A stretch of DNA of 64,000 nt. Origin: VRUE01 sp963702035. GTDB lineage: Bacteria > Actinomycetota > Thermoleophilia > Solirubrobacterales > 70-9. Under the pieces are notes generated by a model. The model made no database searches. It had not been told where the DNA came from and was given only the letters and a program-made list of their open reading frames with translations. How positions within the stretch are numbered: position 1 is the stretch's first letter; each line of letters opens with the position of its first letter. Of this stretch, positions 50,637 through 58,747 are shown piece by piece. Location of the stretch: assembly GCA_963702035.1 (NCBI GenBank), contig OY969700.1:2549704-2613703 (forward strand), read 5' to 3'. The position numbers were made by a program, and so were the translations under genes.

Positions 50637-51599
50637 GTGCCAGCAACCGAAACCGCAACGCCCAAGCGCGTCCTGCTCGCCGCCCCGCGCGGCTACTGCG
50701 CCGGCGTCGACCGCGCCGTGCAGACGGTCGAGCGCGCGCTTGAGCACTACGGCGCCCCCGTCTACGTGCGCAAGGAGATCGTCCACAACAAGCACGTGGT
50801 CGAGGAGCTGTCCAAGCGCGGCGCGATCTTCGTCGAGGAGGAGACCGAGGTGCCGGAGGGCGAGATGGTCGTCTTCTCCGCCCACGGTGTCGCCCCGGCG
50901 GTCCACGAGAACGCCGCCGCACGCCAGTTGCGCACGATCGACGCGACCTGCCCCCTGGTCACCAAGGTCCACGTATCGGCGCGGCGCTTTGCCGCCGACG
51001 GCTACACGATCGTGATGATCGGCCACGAGGGCCACGAGGAGGTCGAAGGGACCACTGGCGAGGCGCCGGACAGCATCGTCCTCGTACAGACGGTCGAGGA
51101 GGTGGCGGGCCTGGAGGTCGCCGACCCCGAGCGCGTCGCCTTCATCACCCAGACGACCCTCTCGGTCGACGAGACCGGTGAGATCATCGCCGCCCTGCGG
51201 GCCAAGTTTCCGGCGATCGTCAGCTCCAAAACCGACGACATCTGTTACGCGACCACGAACCGGCAGATCGCTGTCAAGCAGCTTGCCCGCGAGTGCGAGC
51301 TGGTGCTGGTGATCGGCTCGACCAACTCGTCCAACTCCAACCGCCTGGTCGAGGTGGCGCGTGAGCACGGCGCCGCCTCGCACCTGATCGACAACCACAC
51401 CCAGGTTCGGGAGGAGTGGCTCGACGGGGTCGAGACCGTCGGCATCACCTCAGGGGCGAGCGCCCCCGAGGGGCTGGTCGCGAGCCTGGTCGAGCTCTTC
51501 CGCGAGCGCGGTGCCGAGGATGTTTCGGAGCTGCGGACCGTCCACGAGGACGTGCGGTTCATGCTGCCTAAGGAGATTCGCGAGGCTGTCAAGGCGTAG
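50637..51599 (+). CDS. ispH: 4-hydroxy-3-methylbut-2-enyl diphosphate reductase
   Basis: Last step of the MEP isoprenoid pathway, a [4Fe-4S] enzyme. The 320-residue protein has the three cluster cysteines Cys21 (RGYCAGV), Cys105 (DATCPLV) and Cys203 (DDICYAT), the catalytic glutamate region GHEGHEEVEG, and GSTNSSNSNRLVEV for diphosphate binding. GTG start. Ends seven bases before the beta-family repeat. Confidence 0.97.
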   Translation: MPATETATPKRVLLAAPRGYCAGVDRAVQTVERALEHYGAPVYVRKEIVHNKHVVEELSKRGAIFVEEETEVPEGEMVVFSAHGVAPAVHENAAARQLRTIDATCPLVTKVHVSARRFAADGYTIVMIGHEGHEEVEGTTGEAPDSIVLVQTVEEVAGLEVADPERVAFITQTTLSVDETGEIIAALRAKFPAIVSSKTDDICYATTNRQIAVKQLARECELVLVIGSTNSSNSNRLVEVAREHGAASHLIDNHTQVREEWLDGVETVGITSGASAPEGLVASLVELFRERGAEDVSELRTVHEDVRFMLPKEIREAVKA

Positions 51600-51605
51600 A
51601 GGGTG

Positions 51606-51722
51606 GGACGGTGGGGGACCTTCCCGCCGTCCACGTCGCCGCGACGAGTCATTTTCAAGGGTTGAAGGCTCGCTGTGCGGCGACGTTGAGTATCCGCCCG
51701 TCGGGAAGGTCCCCCACCGTCC
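51606..51722 (+). repeat. Long-arm inverted repeat, family beta (24-bp arms)
   Basis: Arms 51606-51629 and 51699-51722 match at 23 of 24 positions; interior of 69 nt with a perfect 10-bp inner stem (ACGTCGCCGC / GCGGCGACGT) directly followed by TTGAGTATCCGCC, as in the element at 13621-13720. The left arm starts six bases after the ispH stop and the right arm directly abuts the stop codon of the convergent gene. Confidence 0.88.
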
Positions 51723-52532
51723 TTACGGAACGCTCGCGGCGAAGCTGATCGACCAGATGCGGAGACCCCCAGAGGGATGGAGCGTGATTGTGTGCTGCTC
51801 GTGCCGAGGGTGGTCCGTGAGCTTGTATAGACCGGGGCCGTCGATCTCGAGCTGGGTTGCCGAGTTGCCGTCGGTGGAGACGGCGATCTCGCCGCTGCCC
51901 TCGACCGTCGCGTAGGCGCCGCCGGCTTCGTAGGGGACCTCCAGCTCGCCGCCCGTCCAGGCCTCGTCCCACGAGCCGCTGGGGAAGATCTCGGCGCTGG
52001 GCGGCATCACCTTGACCCCCGGCGCGTCGGTCGGCCGCAGGGCATCCCTCGGCTCCGGCAGCGCCTGCAGCGCGTCCTGTTCGCGCAGCTCCTCCTGGAT
52101 CGCTTCCTCGCTCGCCCGGTACTCGCCCTCGCCGAAGTGGAACCAGGTGAGGGCGCCGCCGAGCTTCCAGAGGAAGAGGCTGGGCCAGCCCTCGCAGCCG
52201 TAGGCGTGCCAGAGGCGGCGGTCGGCGTCGATCGCGACCGGGAACTCGACTCCGAGCCGCTCGAGCCCCGCGGCGACCGCGCCCGGATCGGCACCAAACG
52301 GGAAGCGGGGCGCCTGCACCCCGATCGTCGTCAGGCCGTGCGGCTCGTAGCGCCGCGCCCACTCGCATACGTATGGCAGCGTGCGCACGCTGTTGAGCTG
52401 GGCGAAGTCGAAGAAGTGGACGAGCACCGGCCCGCCCGCGGTCGCGACGGGCATCGAGCGCGGCGCCTCGCCGATCCACTCGATCCCCTCGGGCAGGTCG
52501 GGCGCGGCGATGTTGTCTCGTTCAGGGCGCAT
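51723..52532 (-). CDS. Thioredoxin-fold protein lacking CxxC, DipZ-like C-terminus
   Basis: A 269-residue protein whose first half follows the thioredoxin-like pattern of DipZ/AhpC-TSA relatives (PVLVHFFDFAQLNSVRTLPYVCEWARRY, GLTTIGVQAPRFPFGADP, CEGWPSLFLW), but the place of the active-site CINC reads QLNS, so the redox pair is missing. The second half is a beta-sandwich similar to the carbohydrate-binding-like end of DipZ proteins. It is probably a binding protein rather than an oxidoreductase. No export signal is visible. Confidence 0.75.
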   Translation of the reverse strand: MRPERDNIAAPDLPEGIEWIGEAPRSMPVATAGGPVLVHFFDFAQLNSVRTLPYVCEWARRYEPHGLTTIGVQAPRFPFGADPGAVAAGLERLGVEFPVAIDADRRLWHAYGCEGWPSLFLWKLGGALTWFHFGEGEYRASEEAIQEELREQDALQALPEPRDALRPTDAPGVKVMPPSAEIFPSGSWDEAWTGGELEVPYEAGGAYATVEGSGEIAVSTDGNSATQLEIDGPGLYKLTDHPRHEQHTITLHPSGGLRIWSISFAASVP

Positions 52533-52572
52533 TTAGAAAGCCGCAACTTATCTGCGCTAGCTTTCCCGGGCG

Positions 52573-52815
52573 ATGATCGAGTTCGCGATTGCCGCTGTCC
52601 CGCTCCTCTTGTTGCTCGTCGCGCTGCTGCTCGGACGCTACCCGGGCTGCGAGGCGGCGATGCGGCTCGCCGAGCGGATCGCTTCGCGGACTCCTCGTGG
52701 GGCCACAGCGGCGAGCAACTCACCTCGGCCACAACCACCGACTTCGCGCGCCGCCCACGGCGGCCTCCTGATCGCCCTCAGCCTCGCTCAGCGCCCGCCT
52801 CCTCTCGCTGCCTGA
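52573..52815 (+). CDS. Small membrane hypothetical protein, 80 aa
   Basis: One N-terminal hydrophobic helix (EFAIAAVPLLLLLVALLLGRYPGCEA) then a basic helix (RLAERIASR) and a low-complexity tail. It is placed between the divergent thioredoxin-fold gene and the cupredoxin gene. The first part is protein-like, the tail less so; it may be real but not certain. Confidence 0.5.
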   Translation: MIEFAIAAVPLLLLLVALLLGRYPGCEAAMRLAERIASRTPRGATAASNSPRPQPPTSRAAHGGLLIALSLAQRPPPLAA

Positions 52816-52910
52816 GCGTCCAAGGCAGCGATACGGGCCCGTGCTCCTGTGTGGCACGGGCGAAACCGGCGTGGGCCGCATGCTCACGCCGATCAGCGAA
52901 GGAGCGAGCA

Positions 52911-53285
52911 ATGAATTCGAACACCGCAAGAGCAGCGGTCGGCGCCGTGGTCGTGATCGTCGCGGTCGTCCTGCTGGTCGTCCTCAAGAGCAACAACAGC
53001 GACAGCAGTACGACGACGACGAAGGGCGTCACCACGATCGTGATCAAGAACGGCGAACCGGTCGGCGGGATCGCGCAGCTGACCTACAACAAAGGGGAAG
53101 AGGTCCGCTTCAAGGTCGACTCTGACGTCAGCGACGAGGTCCACATGCACGGCTACGACATCATGAAGGACGTCAAGGCCGGCGGGTCGGTCAGCTTCGA
53201 CTTCCCGGCCACGATCGAAGGCGTCTTCGAGGCGGAGCTGGAGGGTCGCAAAGAACAGATCCTCGAACTCACGGTGAACCCTTGA
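52911..53285 (+). CDS. Membrane-anchored cupredoxin-like protein
   Basis: ATG after AAGGAG. A membrane anchor (VGAVVVIVAVVLLVVLK) and Ser/Thr linker lead to a cupredoxin-like beta domain (TTIVIKNGEPVGGIAQLTYNKGEEVRFKVDSDVSDEVHMHGYDI). The His-Met-His could bind copper, but the usual cysteine ligand is absent. Its TGA overlaps the TTG start of the following membrane protein gene, so both act together. Confidence 0.75.
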   Translation: MNSNTARAAVGAVVVIVAVVLLVVLKSNNSDSSTTTTKGVTTIVIKNGEPVGGIAQLTYNKGEEVRFKVDSDVSDEVHMHGYDIMKDVKAGGSVSFDFPATIEGVFEAELEGRKEQILELTVNP

Positions 53286-54688
53286 GCCGGCTCAGCTCTC
53301 TGCTGCCGATCGCCCACGCGCTTGTCGCGCGCAAAGACCTGCCTGTTCCGGCCTGGCTGTTCGCCTGGGCGGCGTCGATCGTCCTGATCGTCTCCTTCTT
53401 CGCCCTGTCGGTCGGCTGGCGGACGCCCCGCTTCGAGAAGGACCGCTGGCGTCCTCTCGCGGCGGGGCTCTCGCGGGCCCTGCTCGCGCCGCCGGCGCAG
53501 ATCTTCTACGGGGCGGTCGGGGTCCTCTTGCTCGGGGTGGCGATCTACGCCGGCCTGCGCGGTACCGAAGCCCCCGACCGCAACTTCGCCCTCACTTTCC
53601 TCTATGTCACCACCTGGCTCGGCTTCCCGCTGTTCAGCGTCTTCCTCGGTGACGTCTTCCGCCCCTTCAACCCATGGCGGGCGGTCGGGCGGGCCGTGGG
53701 AGGAGGGTTCACGGCGCTGGCCGGCCAGCGCCCCGCCCACCTGAAGTATCCGGAGAAGCTGGGGCGCTGGCCCGCCGCGATCGGTTTGCTCGCGGTCGTC
53801 TGGCTGGAGATCGTCTACGGCGCCAGCGGTGGGGTGGCGGTGGGACTGAATCCTCACGCCGCGGCGGTCGCGGCGGTCCTCTACAGCGGCTACACGCTGG
53901 CGATGATGGCCCTGTTCGGGGTCGAGCAGTGGTGCCGCACGGGGGAGGTCTTCTCGGTCTACTTCGGCATGTTCGGGACGCTCGGCTGCTTCGGGGTGAA
54001 GGACGGGCGGCTCGGTACGCGCCGCCCGTTCTCGGCCGCGACCAGGTGGGCGACTGTGCCCGGGTCGGCCGCGGTGGTGATCGCCTCGATCGCGAGCACG
54101 AGCTTCGACGGCGCCCAGGAGGGGGCGTTCAAAAGCGCCCTCGAAACCACCTTCAACCACCTGGTCAACGCCGGCGTCGGCCTGACCTCGGCCCTGCGGC
54201 TCACCGACACGATCTTCATGGTGCTCTGCTTCTTCGGGGTCGCCCTCGTCTACCTGATCGGGGTGCGGGGGATGGCGGGCGTGCCCGGTGCGCCCGCCTT
54301 CAAGAAGCTGCGCACCGGCTTCGCCCACACCCTGATCCCGATCGCCTTCGCCTACCTGGTCGCCCACTACTTCAGCCTCTTCGTCTTTCAGGAGCAGGCC
54401 CAGTTCACCTACCTGCTCTCCGACCCATTGGGAACCGGTACCACCGACCTCTTCGGCACCGCGTCGTCGGGCATCGACTTCCGCCTGCTCGGCGCCAACG
54501 CGATCTGGTACGTCCAGGTCGGCGCCCTCGTGGTCGGACACGTGATCGGGCTCACCCTCGCCCATGATCGCGCCACCGCCTACTGGGGCGACTACCGCCA
54601 GGCGATCCGCTCTCAGTACTGGATGCTTGCGGTGATGGTGGCGTTCACCTGTTTCGGCCTCTATCTGCTCTCCGTGGCCAACGCGTGA
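53282..54688 (+). CDS. Large polytopic membrane protein of unknown function
   Basis: 468 residues with about nine to ten hydrophobic segments (AWLFAWAASIVLIVSFFALSV, IFYGAVGVLLLGVAIYAGL, AVVIASIASTSFDG, YLVAHYFSLFVFQEQAQF). I recall similar sequences named fenitrothion hydrolase in databases, but that label is not a proven function. Conserved His/Glu in HYFSLFVFQEQAQF may bind metal. Coupled by TTGA to the cupredoxin-like gene, hinting at metal or redox handling at the membrane. Confidence 0.7.
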   Translation: MSRLSSLLPIAHALVARKDLPVPAWLFAWAASIVLIVSFFALSVGWRTPRFEKDRWRPLAAGLSRALLAPPAQIFYGAVGVLLLGVAIYAGLRGTEAPDRNFALTFLYVTTWLGFPLFSVFLGDVFRPFNPWRAVGRAVGGGFTALAGQRPAHLKYPEKLGRWPAAIGLLAVVWLEIVYGASGGVAVGLNPHAAAVAAVLYSGYTLAMMALFGVEQWCRTGEVFSVYFGMFGTLGCFGVKDGRLGTRRPFSAATRWATVPGSAAVVIASIASTSFDGAQEGAFKSALETTFNHLVNAGVGLTSALRLTDTIFMVLCFFGVALVYLIGVRGMAGVPGAPAFKKLRTGFAHTLIPIAFAYLVAHYFSLFVFQEQAQFTYLLSDPLGTGTTDLFGTASSGIDFRLLGANAIWYVQVGALVVGHVIGLTLAHDRATAYWGDYRQAIRSQYWMLAVMVAFTCFGLYLLSVANA

Positions 54689-54912
54689 GACAGGTTCTAA
54701 AGCCGCGATTTACGGGTAAATGTGGGTGTAAGCCTCCGATTGGTCGGCTTTCTACCGATGGCGTGGAACGGCCAGGGTGGTTGACTGGAGTTGAGGTTGC
54801 GAATCACAGATTTACCGTCTCCTTCCCATAGTAAGAAACCAGCATCGAGGCCACCGGACATATCAGCCACCCGGTGGCCTTGGTGTGTATCCGCTCTGAG
54901 TGAGCAGCCGCT
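54689..54912. other. Structured 224-bp intergenic region between convergent genes
   Basis: No ORF. ATTTACGGGTAAATGTG (about 54714) can pair with CACAGATTTACCGT (about 54802) around a 75-nt interior, followed by a separate hairpin at 54848-54880. It is AT-richer than neighbouring genes. A 3-prime-UTR structure or a small RNA is possible; nothing specific is recognised. Confidence 0.4.
54848..54880. terminator. Hairpin terminator candidate between convergent genes
   Basis: AGGCCACCGG (54848-54857) and CCGGTGGCCT (54871-54880) form a perfect 10-bp stem with a 13-nt loop. No T-run on the plus side; on the minus strand it lies 33 bases beyond the sufD stop. Probably a bidirectional transcript end. 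Confidence 0.55.
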
Positions 54913-56022
54913 CTAGAGGATCTCGGCGAGGCGGCGCTCCAGCGCCGCGGAGACCTCGTCCCGCACCGGCCCCTCGGCCAGGCGTTCGACCAGCGACTCG
55001 AGGAAGCCCTCGATGATCACCTGCTTGGCCGTCGCTGGATCAAGCCCGCGCGAGGTCAGGTAGAAGAGCTGGTCCTTGTCGATCTGGACGATCGCCGCCG
55101 CGTGGGTGCAGCGCACGTCGTCGGCTTCGATCTCGAGGCCGGGGATCGCGTCGGCGTGGGCCTCGGGGGAGAGCAGCAGGTTGCGGTTCTCCTGGAAGGC
55201 ATCGGTCCCCTGCGCGCCCGGGTCGACCCGGATCATTCCCCGCCAGACGGCGGTCGAGCCGGCGGCAAGCACGCCGCGGAAGGCGAGGTCGGAGAAGGTG
55301 TTCGGTGCCGCGTGCTCCTGCGTCGTGTCGTAGTCGAGATGCTGCCCCGGTCCGCTGGCGTAGCCGCCGGTCACGCGGGCCTCGGAGCCCGGGCCGGCGA
55401 GCCTGGTGTCCATCCGCACCTTGCCGCGGGCCGAGCCGAAGCCGAGCGCGGTCCAGTCGAGCCGGCCGTCGCGCTCCACCTCGGCGCGCTGGCTGGAGAA
55501 GATCCAGGCGCGCTCGGAAATGTCCTGGGTCGAGATGTAGCGCAGCGTCGCCGCCTGGCCGACGTGCAGCTCGACCACCGAGTTGAGCAGTGCGTCGGTC
55601 TCGTCGCCGGCCGAGCCGGCGTGCTCCCAGACCTCGGCCTCGGCGCCCTCCTCGAGCACGATCAGGGTGCGCCAATAGACGACCGAACCGTTCTCGTCGA
55701 GTGGCACCTCAACCTTGATCGGCTCGGCGAGCTTGACCCCGGCCGGCACGTGAACCAGCACGCCGTCGCGCCAGCCCGCCTCGTTGCGGGCGACGAACGG
55801 GTCATCGCCCGGGACCAGCGCGCCCAGCCGTCCCTCGACCAGCTCCGGATCGGAGCCGATCGCCTCGGCCAGCGGCATCACGGTCGCCCCCTCGGCGGAC
55901 CCGATTGACGGGTTGGCCGAACCGGGCTCGTAGGCGTCGAGGTCGAGCTCCGAGAGGTCGGTGAATTCCCACCCCTTCGTCTTCTGGTCCGGAAGGGGTG
56001 GAAGCGTCGCCAGCTCAGCCAA
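54913..56022 (-). CDS. sufD: SufD, SUF scaffold component
   Basis: The 369-residue protein shows the SufBD beta-helix core: QENRNLLLSPEAHADAIPGLEIEADDVRCTHAA with the conserved Cys-x-His, and the LDPATAKQVIIEGFLESLVERL end. N-terminal WEFTDLSELDLDAYEP is typical. It overlaps sufB by eight bases and is the last gene of the Rieske-sufB-sufD block. SufBCD builds [Fe-S] clusters. Confidence 0.94.
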   Translation of the reverse strand: MAELATLPPLPDQKTKGWEFTDLSELDLDAYEPGSANPSIGSAEGATVMPLAEAIGSDPELVEGRLGALVPGDDPFVARNEAGWRDGVLVHVPAGVKLAEPIKVEVPLDENGSVVYWRTLIVLEEGAEAEVWEHAGSAGDETDALLNSVVELHVGQAATLRYISTQDISERAWIFSSQRAEVERDGRLDWTALGFGSARGKVRMDTRLAGPGSEARVTGGYASGPGQHLDYDTTQEHAAPNTFSDLAFRGVLAAGSTAVWRGMIRVDPGAQGTDAFQENRNLLLSPEAHADAIPGLEIEADDVRCTHAAAIVQIDKDQLFYLTSRGLDPATAKQVIIEGFLESLVERLAEGPVRDEVSAALERRLAEIL

Positions 56023-57448
56023 TCGAGCCCTCCATCTGGAGCTCGATCAGGCGGTTCAGCTCGACCGCGTACTCCATCGGCAGCTCTTTGGTGACCGGCT
56101 CGATGAAGCCGTTGACGATCATCTTCGAGGCCTCTTCCTCGTCGAGCCCGTGGCTCTGCAGGTAGAAGATCTGCTCGTCGCCGATTTTCGAGACGGTCGC
56201 CTCGTGGCCGACGTCGGCGTCGTTCTCGCCGATCCGGATCGTCGGGTAGGTGTCCGAGCGCGAGTCCTCGTCGAGCAGCAGCGCGTCGCAGACGACCTTC
56301 GAGCGCGATTCGGTCGCCCCGTCGGCGACTTCCAGCAGGCCGCGGTAGGTCGCCCGTCCGCCGTCCTTGGAGATCGACTTGGAGAAGATCGAGGACGAGG
56401 TGCGCGGTGCCGCGTGGATGATCTTGCCGCCGGCGTCCTGGTGCTGGCCGTCGCCGGCGAAGGCGATCGAGAGGATCTCGCCGTGCGCTTCGGGGCCGAG
56501 CAGGTAGATCGACGGGTACTTCATCGTCAGTTTCGAGCCGAGGTTGCAGTCGACCCACTCCATCGTCGCCTTCTCGTGGGCGACGGCGCGCTTGGTGACC
56601 AGGTTGAAGACGTTCTGCGACCAGTTCTGCACGGTCGTGTAGCGGACCCGCGAGCTTGGCTTGGCGCAGATCTCGACCACCGCGGAGTGCAGCGAGTCGG
56701 TCGAGTAGACCGGCGCCGTACAGCCCTCGATGTAGTGGACGTCGGAGCCCTCCTCGGCGATGATCAGCGTGCGCTCGAACTGGCCCATGTTCTCGGTGTT
56801 GATCCGGAAGTAGGCCTGCAGCGGCATCTCCACCTTGACCCCGGCGGGGACGTAGACGAAGGAGCCCCCCGACCAGACGGCCGAGTTGAGCGCCGCCAGT
56901 TTGTTGTCGTTGGCCGGGATGATCGTCGCCCAGTACTCGCGAACCAGGTCCTCGTGCTCGCGCAGCGCCGTGTCCATGTCGGTGAAGATCACGCCCTGGG
57001 CCTCGAGCTTCTCGTTGACCTGGTGGTAGACGACCTCGGACTCGTACTGGGCGCCGACCCCGGAGAGGAATTTGCGCTCGGCCTCGGGGATGCCGAGTCG
57101 GTCGAAGGTGTTCTTGATGTCGTCCGGGACCTCGCTCCAGTCGCGGCTGTTCTTCTCAGAGGCGCGGACGAAGTAGTGGATGTCGTCGAAGTCGATCTGG
57201 CCGAGGTTGCCGCCCCAGGCCGGAGTCGGGCGCGAGTAGAAATGTTCGAGCGACTTCAGCCGGAAGTCGCGCATCCACTGCGGCTCGTCCTTGTAGTCGG
57301 AGATCGATTCGACCACCTCGCGGGAGAGGCCCTTGGGGGCTTTGTAGGCGTAGCCGCTCTCGGGATCGTGGAAGCCGAACTTCTCCTTGTAGTCGGCGTT
57401 GATCCCGGCAAGCTCTTTTTTCTCCGCAACTGCCTCTGGCGTTGCCAT
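56015..57448 (-). CDS. sufB: SufB, SUF scaffold component
   Basis: The 477-residue protein has canonical SufB features: SRPTPAWGGNLGQIDFDDIHYFV, EGCTAPVYSTDSLHSAVVEI, with the cysteine proposed to receive sulfur, NLVTKRAVAHEKATMEWVDCNLGSK, and the SHGLDEEEASKMIVNGFIEPV end. It lies three bases after the Rieske gene and overlaps sufD. Confidence 0.96.
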   Translation of the reverse strand: MATPEAVAEKKELAGINADYKEKFGFHDPESGYAYKAPKGLSREVVESISDYKDEPQWMRDFRLKSLEHFYSRPTPAWGGNLGQIDFDDIHYFVRASEKNSRDWSEVPDDIKNTFDRLGIPEAERKFLSGVGAQYESEVVYHQVNEKLEAQGVIFTDMDTALREHEDLVREYWATIIPANDNKLAALNSAVWSGGSFVYVPAGVKVEMPLQAYFRINTENMGQFERTLIIAEEGSDVHYIEGCTAPVYSTDSLHSAVVEICAKPSSRVRYTTVQNWSQNVFNLVTKRAVAHEKATMEWVDCNLGSKLTMKYPSIYLLGPEAHGEILSIAFAGDGQHQDAGGKIIHAAPRTSSSIFSKSISKDGGRATYRGLLEVADGATESRSKVVCDALLLDEDSRSDTYPTIRIGENDADVGHEATVSKIGDEQIFYLQSHGLDEEEASKMIVNGFIEPVTKELPMEYAVELNRLIELQMEGSIG

Positions 57449-57451
57449 TGG

Positions 57452-57781
57452 TTAATCGACCTCCAGAAAGATGGTGTCGTCAACGACGGCTGTCGCGAAC
57501 GTCCGCACCGGAGCATAGGCGGGTAGCGTCTTCGGCCTGCCGGTGGTCAGGTCGAAGAGCGAGCCGTGGCGGGGGCACTCGACGGTGCAGGCCTCGGCGC
57601 TGAACTCGCCCTCGGCGAGCGGGCCATCGTCATGGGAGCAGCGATCCTCGATCGCATACAGCGTCCCGTCGCAGTTGAAGACCCCGATCTTCAGCCCCTC
57701 GTGCTCGACCAGGCGCATCGTTCCGGGTCCCAGCTCGGCAAGCGGGCAGACCTCGATCTTGGTGGTTGTGCCGTCCGTCAC
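57452..57781 (-). CDS. Rieske-type ferredoxin
   Basis: A 109-residue soluble [2Fe-2S] protein: CSH (about residues 47-49) and CPRH (about 69-72) supply the Cys2His2 ligands, in the context YAIEDRCSHDDGPL and VECPRHGSLFDL, like non-heme dioxygenase ferredoxins. It is the first gene before sufB, as in several actinobacterial suf operons, and may supply electrons or be a client. Confidence 0.9.
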   Translation of the reverse strand: MTDGTTTKIEVCPLAELGPGTMRLVEHEGLKIGVFNCDGTLYAIEDRCSHDDGPLAEGEFSAEACTVECPRHGSLFDLTTGRPKTLPAYAPVRTFATAVVDDTIFLEVD

Positions 57782-57914
57782 GTTATTCCTAGTGTATCGG
57801 TCGGGATTTTAGCGAGCGAGCCGGACCGGCTGTCGTCCCGTAACAGGCGCTTGACCCCCGAACGCGGCAGGAATGAGAGGATCGGAGGCGACCTTCGACG
57901 ATTGGAGCAACGAG

Positions 57915-58706
57915 ATGAGCGAGAGAGCAAGTTACGAGCCCGGCACCCCTTCCTGGGTCGACCTCGGCACCCCGGACATCGATGCATCGGCCGACTTCTA
58001 CTCGGCCCTCTTCGGCTGGGACGTTCCCGAGTCCGAAAACGCCGAGCAGACCGGCGGCTACCGCCAGGCGATGCTGCGCGGCAAGTCGGTCGCCGGGATG
58101 ATGCCGCTGATGCAGGAGGGCCAGCCGCCCGCCTGGTCCACCTACGTCTCGGTCGCCGACGCCGACGTCACCGCCGCGGCGGTCAAGGAGGCCGGCGGCA
58201 ACGTGATCGCCGAGCCGATGGACGTGATGGAGCTCGGCCGGATGGCGATCTTCGCCGACCCGACCGGGGCCGTCTTCGGCATCTGGCAGCCGGGCACTTT
58301 CATCGGGGCGGGCCTCGTCAACGAGCCGGGCGCAATCGCCTGGAACGAGCTGGGCACGCGTGACGTCCCGGCCGCCAAGCAGTTCTACGGCGCGGTATTC
58401 GGCTGGGAGTTCGTCGACAACGACATGGGGGAGATGGGCACCTACACCGAGTTGAAGCGGGGCGACGGCTCGGTCGGCGGGATGATGGACGTCAGCGGGC
58501 GCCTGCCCGACGAGATCCCGGCCCACTGGCTCACCTACTTCGCCGTCGATGACGCCGACGCGGCGGTCGAGACGGCGAAGGGCAAGGGTGGCAGCGTCTC
58601 CTTCGGCCCGATCGACATCCCCGCCGGCCGCTTCGCGATCGTCCAGGACCCGCACGGCGCGGCCTTCGCGGTGATCAAGCTGTCCGAAGACACCGCGGGC
58701 CGCTAG
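57915..58706 (+). CDS. VOC-family protein with two glyoxalase-like domains
   Basis: 263 residues with two tandem VOC modules: residues about 9-125 (SWVDLGTPDIDASADFYSALFGWDV ... FADPTGAVFGIWQ) and about 135-260 (AWNELGTRDVPAAKQFYGAVFGWEFV ... VQDPHGAAFAVIKL). This matches hydroxylase/CFP30B-like proteins of actinobacteria. Metal ligand pattern is incomplete, so activity is unclear. Confidence 0.85.
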   Translation: MSERASYEPGTPSWVDLGTPDIDASADFYSALFGWDVPESENAEQTGGYRQAMLRGKSVAGMMPLMQEGQPPAWSTYVSVADADVTAAAVKEAGGNVIAEPMDVMELGRMAIFADPTGAVFGIWQPGTFIGAGLVNEPGAIAWNELGTRDVPAAKQFYGAVFGWEFVDNDMGEMGTYTELKRGDGSVGGMMDVSGRLPDEIPAHWLTYFAVDDADAAVETAKGKGGSVSFGPIDIPAGRFAIVQDPHGAAFAVIKLSEDTAGR

Positions 58707-58747
58707 CCGAATAGTTCCGGCGCGGGAGCCGACTAGGCTTCCGCGCC

